From NCBI RefSeq assembly GCF_003584565.2, contig NZ_CP031010.1, positions 2,294,001 to 2,358,000 of the forward strand: a stretch of 64,000 nt of DNA, in the 5' to 3' direction. This DNA is from Alteromonas sp. RKMC-009. Lineage in GTDB: Bacteria; Pseudomonadota; Gammaproteobacteria; Enterobacterales; Alteromonadaceae. The notes below the pieces were generated by a model, which did not search any database, had not been told where the DNA came from, and worked only from the letters and a program-made list of their open reading frames with translations. This document shows, in pieces, positions 60,454 through 64,000 of the stretch (the stretch's first letter is position 1; each line of letters starts with the position of its first letter). The position numbers and the translations under genes are program-made.

Positions 60454-61302
60454 ATGAGCGGGATTAAATCAGCACTGGTAGTTGAAGGCGGGGCAATGCG
60501 GGGGATCTTTGCCGCGGGTGTGCTCGACAAATTCATGGAAGAAAAACACTACGGATTTGATTTCGCCATCGGTGTTTCTGCAGGTGCAACAAATCTTTCT
60601 ACCTATGTGTCCGGTGCACAGGGTCTGAGTAAGAAAATCATTACTGAGTTCGCAACGAAAGCCGAATTTTTCAGTCCCCTTCGTTTTATAAAGGGGGGGC
60701 ACATGACAGATGTCCACTGGTTATGGCATCACGCGAAAACTGTTTTAGGTATACCTGTACCGGGTGAACAAAGTGCAATTCCTCTCTACGTAGGTGTCAC
60801 AAATACACAAACCGGCAAATGTGAATATCACCTGGCCACACCGGACACCGTTGACACACTGATGGTAGCATCATGTGCCATACCTACAGCGTTCAGGGAA
60901 CAACCGGTTATCGATGGCGTACCTTATGTAGACGGTGGAGTAGGGGATTCAATACCGGTTAAACATGCCTACGGGATGGGAGCCAGAGACATTACCGTGG
61001 TGCTGTCACAGCCTGCGGGATTTTCCAAGCCTGAAGTGAAAAACGCCTGGTTACTGACTAAGCTCTACGGTCATCAGCCTGCTTTGCTCGAAACCATGCT
61101 TCAGCGGCCGCGCATGTATAATGAAACGCTGGCCTTTCTGAATAATCCTCCTGACGATTGTAAAATCACCGTTATTGCACCGGATGCCGGATTTTGTGTA
61201 AAACGACTCACGATGGATAAGCGTAAGCTATTACTTGGCTATGCGCAGGGAAGAAGGATGGCCAGACGGCTGTTATCCTCCCGTAAAAAGCTTGCAGCAT
61301 AA
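60454..61302 (+). CDS. patatin-like phospholipase
   Basis: A 282-residue serine lipid hydrolase of the patatin family (YjjU-like). The oxyanion-hole GGAMRGIF is at residues 12-19, the nucleophile serine in IGVSAGATN, and the catalytic aspartate in VDGGVGDSIPV, giving a complete Ser-Asp dyad. There is no signal peptide or membrane helix, so it acts in the cytoplasm or at the membrane face. The C-terminus is basic (RRMARRLLSSRKK). GAATAAAAA precedes the ATG without a strong ribosome-binding site. It probably hydrolyses acyl chains from lipids; physiological substrate unknown. Confidence 0.9.
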   Translation: MSGIKSALVVEGGAMRGIFAAGVLDKFMEEKHYGFDFAIGVSAGATNLSTYVSGAQGLSKKIITEFATKAEFFSPLRFIKGGHMTDVHWLWHHAKTVLGIPVPGEQSAIPLYVGVTNTQTGKCEYHLATPDTVDTLMVASCAIPTAFREQPVIDGVPYVDGGVGDSIPVKHAYGMGARDITVVLSQPAGFSKPEVKNAWLLTKLYGHQPALLETMLQRPRMYNETLAFLNNPPDDCKITVIAPDAGFCVKRLTMDKRKLLLGYAQGRRMARRLLSSRKKLAA

Positions 61303-61383
61303 CAGTAAATATTTTTTCTTTGCCTGCTGGTTAAGCGGATTGCTTTTTGCGATACTGCCGCGGTTTTTCCAGCGGGGTACTTA

Positions 61384-61896
61384 ATGTCATCGTCAAAACT
61401 TTCATATATCGGTCTGGTTAACCCGAAAAGTCCGGTGAATGTGGCTTCAGTGCTCCGTGGCGCGGGTTGTTTTAATGCCAGCGCTGTGTATTACACCGGT
61501 GAACGGTATACGCGGGCCAGAGAGTTCTATGCGGACACCAAAGACGTACATAAACAAATACCCGTTGAGGCTGTTCCTGATTTGCAACAGGTCATCCCCG
61601 AAGGCGCAAAAGTTGTTGTAATTGAACTGGTTGAAGGAGCAATTCCGCTACCTGAATATCAGCATCCGGCTAATGCATTTTATATATTCGGGCCCGAGGA
61701 CGGTTCCGTGCCTGCCAGTCTGGTTGCGCGGGCCGATGATGTTGTTTATGTGCCAACGACAGGTTGTATGAATCTGGCTGCGACAGCGAATGTCGTGCTT
61801 TACGACCGGCTTGCAAAAAGTCAGTATCAGCATGGTGACGAGCTAATAAGAGCTTCGCGGGACCGTAATAACCAGTTACGGACTGGGAAATCCTGA
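61384..61896 (+). CDS. SpoU/TrmH-family RNA methyltransferase
   Basis: A 170-residue knotted SPOUT enzyme that methylates RNA from S-adenosylmethionine. Motif 1 is LVNPKSPVNVASVLRGAGCF, motif 2 IFGPEDGSVP and motif 3 TGCMNLAATANVVLYDRL, forming the trefoil knot. The size is near that of TrmL-type tRNA 2'-O-methyltransferases, but the motif 1 arginine context differs, so the target (tRNA or rRNA) is not assigned. It lies 81 bases after the patatin gene on the same strand. Confidence 0.88.
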   Translation: MSSSKLSYIGLVNPKSPVNVASVLRGAGCFNASAVYYTGERYTRAREFYADTKDVHKQIPVEAVPDLQQVIPEGAKVVVIELVEGAIPLPEYQHPANAFYIFGPEDGSVPASLVARADDVVYVPTTGCMNLAATANVVLYDRLAKSQYQHGDELIRASRDRNNQLRTGKS

Positions 61897-62499
61897 GGTC
61901 TTGTAAAAGGGTGTTTCCATATGGCTACACCCTGGTAACCATATCTTTGAAAGTGTCAGAGTTTTTTACGATCTTACGCTCAGATCCGGATCTTGTGACA
62001 CGGGATCTAAAAATATCTCACCCTCCATTAAATTAATTTATGCTTGTGAATTTGCCTGAGCTGAACGAAATTTCGGCAGGTTTTTCATAGGTTTAGATTC
62101 GCCGGTTACAATTAATAACAAATTAAATCATACAGTTATGAAATTAGTTTTCATTTTGCGTAAAAAAACTGAAGTTTAAGTCTTACTTAAAAATATTATT
62201 AATACTCTTTGATAGTATTGCGGGTTCATAACTATTTTCGGTGATCCTGATAAAGTGGTCTGAAACTTGTTTAAGAAAGTACGCAATGGGTTTATACAAA
62301 AAATACAAAAACCTATAGAAGTTGACGCTGTAAGTATGCATTTGAGTTGTGGCATTAATAATTATAATCCGTTATTCAACTGATCTCACAGGGTGACTCT
62401 CACACCTCACGGGTGTGGTTTGTTTGGTTAGTCACGGAAGCACCAAGTAAGACTCATTAATAGAATAAAAAATCCTCTTTCGAATCGTTGGGAGTCAGA
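61897..62499 (+). promoter_or_regulatory. 603-base AT-rich gap with structured leader of the acyltransferase gene
   Basis: No coding region is seen. A perfect TATAAT (62363-62368) follows TTGAGT (62342-62347) with a short 15-base spacer, predicting transcription from about 62375. The leader then contains a nested pair of stems: GTGACT (62393-62398) with AGTCAC (62430-62435), enclosing CACACC (62401-62406) with GGTGTG (62412-62417). A perfect 12-bp palindrome AGATCCGGATCT lies at 61982-61993. The region is much longer than its neighbours' gaps, suggesting more than basal control. Confidence 0.45.
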
Positions 62500-63393
62500 G
62501 TGAAACGTCGCTTGTTAAACGCTTTTAAAAAAGTGCATCAAGTACCTGGTGTCAAACATATGGTGAAGCCTCTTGTCAGGCGCCAGATGAACAAAGCCAT
62601 AGATGCAGCCGCCAATCACTTCTTTGAGCACTTTACCCTTGTTGTGGCAAATGAAGAAAAAGATCAGAGAGCCTGTTTTCGTACACGCCATCAGGTGTAC
62701 TGCGAGGAAATGGGGTTTGAGGAAGTGCGTCAAACCAAAATGGAGTTTGACGAATTCGATGAATATGCGATCAGCTGTTATATACAGCACAAGGCCACCG
62801 GAGATTGCGCTGGTACTATCCGCGTGGTTATGCCTCAGCACAGTGGACAGGTACTGCCGATAGAGCAAAATTGTGCAGATGCCATCCGGATGGATGAGAA
62901 CAGTCCGTCCCGCTTGCCTCGCCACTCGGTGTGCGAAATTTCCCGCCTGGCGATTCCAAAACGCTTTCGCCGTCGCGAAACAGATACAAATCTTTCTCCG
63001 GTGACGGGTAAGTCACTCGACAAAGGTTTCAAAAGAACCAAACCCGATCGAAATTTCCCTTATCTCACACTGGCACTGTATTTCTTTGCTGCAACAATTT
63101 GTGTGCTGAGGGATGTAGAAAATGTATACGTTATGATGGAGCCGAAACTGGCCAGAAGTCTGCGTATGCTGGGCATCGAATTCAATCAGCTTGGTCAGGT
63201 TATTGAATATCATGGTAAGCGTGCAGCGTACCGCTTATCTCCGGAAGAGTTTTTCCATCAAATCTCACCGTCGCTGCATCGTTTCTACCGAAAAATTATG
63301 AAAGAGCTGGAAGATGTACCGAACTTTGGTTCAATCCACAAACCAGTACCTTCCACATTGACAGGAAAAGGGCAAAAAACACGCGCTGCTTAA
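62500..63393 (+). CDS. PEP-CTERM/exosortase-associated acyltransferase (autoinducer-synthase-like GNAT)
   Basis: A 297-residue protein of the acyltransferase family found with PEP-CTERM/exosortase loci, distantly related to acyl-homoserine-lactone synthases. Conserved blocks are CFRTRHQVYCEEMGFE with its following acidic DEFDEYA, TGDCAGTIRVV, and the CEISRLAIPKRFRRRE stretch, then a C-terminal helical part with YVMMEPKLARSLRMLGI. By family analogy it would transfer an acyl group to an amine, but product and substrate are unknown. The GTG at 62500 follows GGGAG with good spacing; a TTG 12 bases earlier is less likely. No exosortase, PEP-CTERM protein or luxR gene is in the window. Confidence 0.82.
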   Translation: MKRRLLNAFKKVHQVPGVKHMVKPLVRRQMNKAIDAAANHFFEHFTLVVANEEKDQRACFRTRHQVYCEEMGFEEVRQTKMEFDEFDEYAISCYIQHKATGDCAGTIRVVMPQHSGQVLPIEQNCADAIRMDENSPSRLPRHSVCEISRLAIPKRFRRRETDTNLSPVTGKSLDKGFKRTKPDRNFPYLTLALYFFAATICVLRDVENVYVMMEPKLARSLRMLGIEFNQLGQVIEYHGKRAAYRLSPEEFFHQISPSLHRFYRKIMKELEDVPNFGSIHKPVPSTLTGKGQKTRAA

Positions 63394-63423
63394 TTATGAA
63401 TACGTATGTTTGTTGCTGAAAAA

Positions 63424-63450
63424 GACCGGGTCGTTATGCTCGGTTTTTTT
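63424..63450 (+). terminator. terminator of the acyltransferase gene
   Basis: GACCGGGT (63424-63431) pairs with GCTCGGTT (63438-63445), using three G-T wobbles, followed by Ts to 63450. Confidence 0.6.
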
Positions 63451-63469
63451 ATGCATGGAGTTTGCTGTC

Positions 63470-64000
63470 GTGTCAGCCACTTTACTTTCCTTCCGGCTTC
63501 CCGCCATACTGATATGTGTTATTACTTCCAGTTTATTCGTTGTTGCCTGTCACACAGAACCTGAGGCCCCGATGACAACAACCCGGTTAAAGTCCAACGA
63601 TACCGCAGCAGATACCGCTGAAAAGCTGGTAATCTATCAGGTGTTCACCCGATTGTTCGGTAACACCAATACGACCAACAAGCCCTGGGGAACCATCGAA
63701 GAAAACGGGGCGGGCAAATTCAGTGATTTTTCGGAAAAGGCGCTGGATGAAATCAGCGCGTTGGGCGCAAACTGGATATGGTATACCGGTGTTCCTCATC
63801 ACGCGTCTGTGACAGATTATTCTGCTTACGGCATTGCAGGGGACGATCCTGATGTGGTCAAAGGAAGAGCCGGTTCGCCTTACGCAGTGCGGGATTATTA
63901 CAATGTGGACCCGGATCTTGCAAATGATCCGGCCAGCCGGCTTGAGGAGTTTGAAGCACTGATCTCCCGTACTCACGCAGCCGGCCTCAAGGTTATGATT
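63470..64000 (+). CDS. alpha-amylase-family lipoprotein (5' part, cut by window end)
   Basis: The first 177 codons of an open frame that continues past the window. It starts at GTG 63470 with GGAG nine bases upstream and has a signal ending in the lipobox VVAC (about residue 27). Then VIYQVFTRLFGNTNTTNKPWGT and LDEISALGANWIWYTGVPHHAS match the first strands of the GH13 (beta/alpha)8 barrel, followed by YAVRDYYNVDPDLA and THAAGLKVMI, the usual path to the first conserved region. It would hydrolyse alpha-glucans at the cell surface. Catalytic residues lie beyond the window. Confidence 0.8.
   Translation, partial: MSATLLSFRLPAILICVITSSLFVVACHTEPEAPMTTTRLKSNDTAADTAEKLVIYQVFTRLFGNTNTTNKPWGTIEENGAGKFSDFSEKALDEISALGANWIWYTGVPHHASVTDYSAYGIAGDDPDVVKGRAGSPYAVRDYYNVDPDLANDPASRLEEFEALISRTHAAGLKVMI

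Noticed and set aside
62381..62460. A cyclic-di-GMP (GEMM) riboswitch, suggested by CACAGGG in the acyltransferase leader
   Set aside because: The following conserved GCAAACC, the GAAA tetraloop and the second conserved arm are missing.
62500..63393. A LuxI-type homoserine-lactone synthase
   Set aside because: The protein is about 100 residues longer than LuxI, the conserved blocks fit the exosortase-associated family better, and no luxR gene is adjacent.

Overview
The window is chromosomal DNA from a marine-type gammaproteobacterium of the order Alteromonadales, most likely an Alteromonas relative. The evidence is the gene order (comEC-msbA-lpxK-kdsB, smc-zipA-ligA, gltA divergent from sdhCDAB-sucABCD), the protein sequences, and the presence of a large TonB-dependent receptor and an exosortase-associated acyltransferase. 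Identifications come from reading motifs and gene order by eye; no database was searched.

Left edge (1-6155): a 27-base fragment matching the 3' end of a tRNA-Leu gene, followed by the terminator such a gene would have, but with no 5' half. It looks like the attachment-site scar of an element lying left of the window. Next come mainly membrane or stress-type genes: a Pmp3/YqaE peptide, DUF2254, a phosphatase-lipid kinase fusion, DUF2878, an unrecognised membrane protein and a poxvirus-type topoisomerase IB.

6156-11366 is a proline and osmotic block: putP-proB-proA, preceded by a promoter and an unusually long hairpin, then an MscS-type channel. 11369-18419 holds an HNH nuclease, pnp, DUF1244, cdd, nlpI, a secreted Sel1-repeat metalloprotease and cysZ. 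18680-25444 is smc-zipA-ligA (chromosome organisation, septum, DNA ligase). 26125-33975 runs from comEC through the lipid A/Kdo genes msbA, lpxK, a Trm112-like gene and kdsB to a short-chain dehydrogenase and a secreted kelch protein.

33993-42856 contains rimO, two small poorly known genes, tcdA, a glutathionyl-hydroquinone reductase/pirin pair, and manC-manB for GDP-mannose. 42917-54792 is the TCA-cycle block: gltA on the minus strand, then sdhCDAB and sucABCD on the plus strand. SucB carries two lipoyl domains. The E3 gene lpd is not in the window.

54932-64000 is more accessory in character: a soluble FIST-domain chemoreceptor, a TonB-dependent receptor, a patatin-like hydrolase, a SpoU methyltransferase, a PEP-CTERM/exosortase-type acyltransferase with a long structured leader, and the start of a lipoprotein of the alpha-amylase family. 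No CRISPR array, rRNA, intact tRNA, insertion sequence or prophage gene was seen. The best candidates for follow-up are the tRNA scar and its neighbouring cluster, the phosphatase-lipid kinase fusion, the orphan acyltransferase with its leader, the soluble FIST receptor, and the Sel1-metalloprotease next to nlpI.
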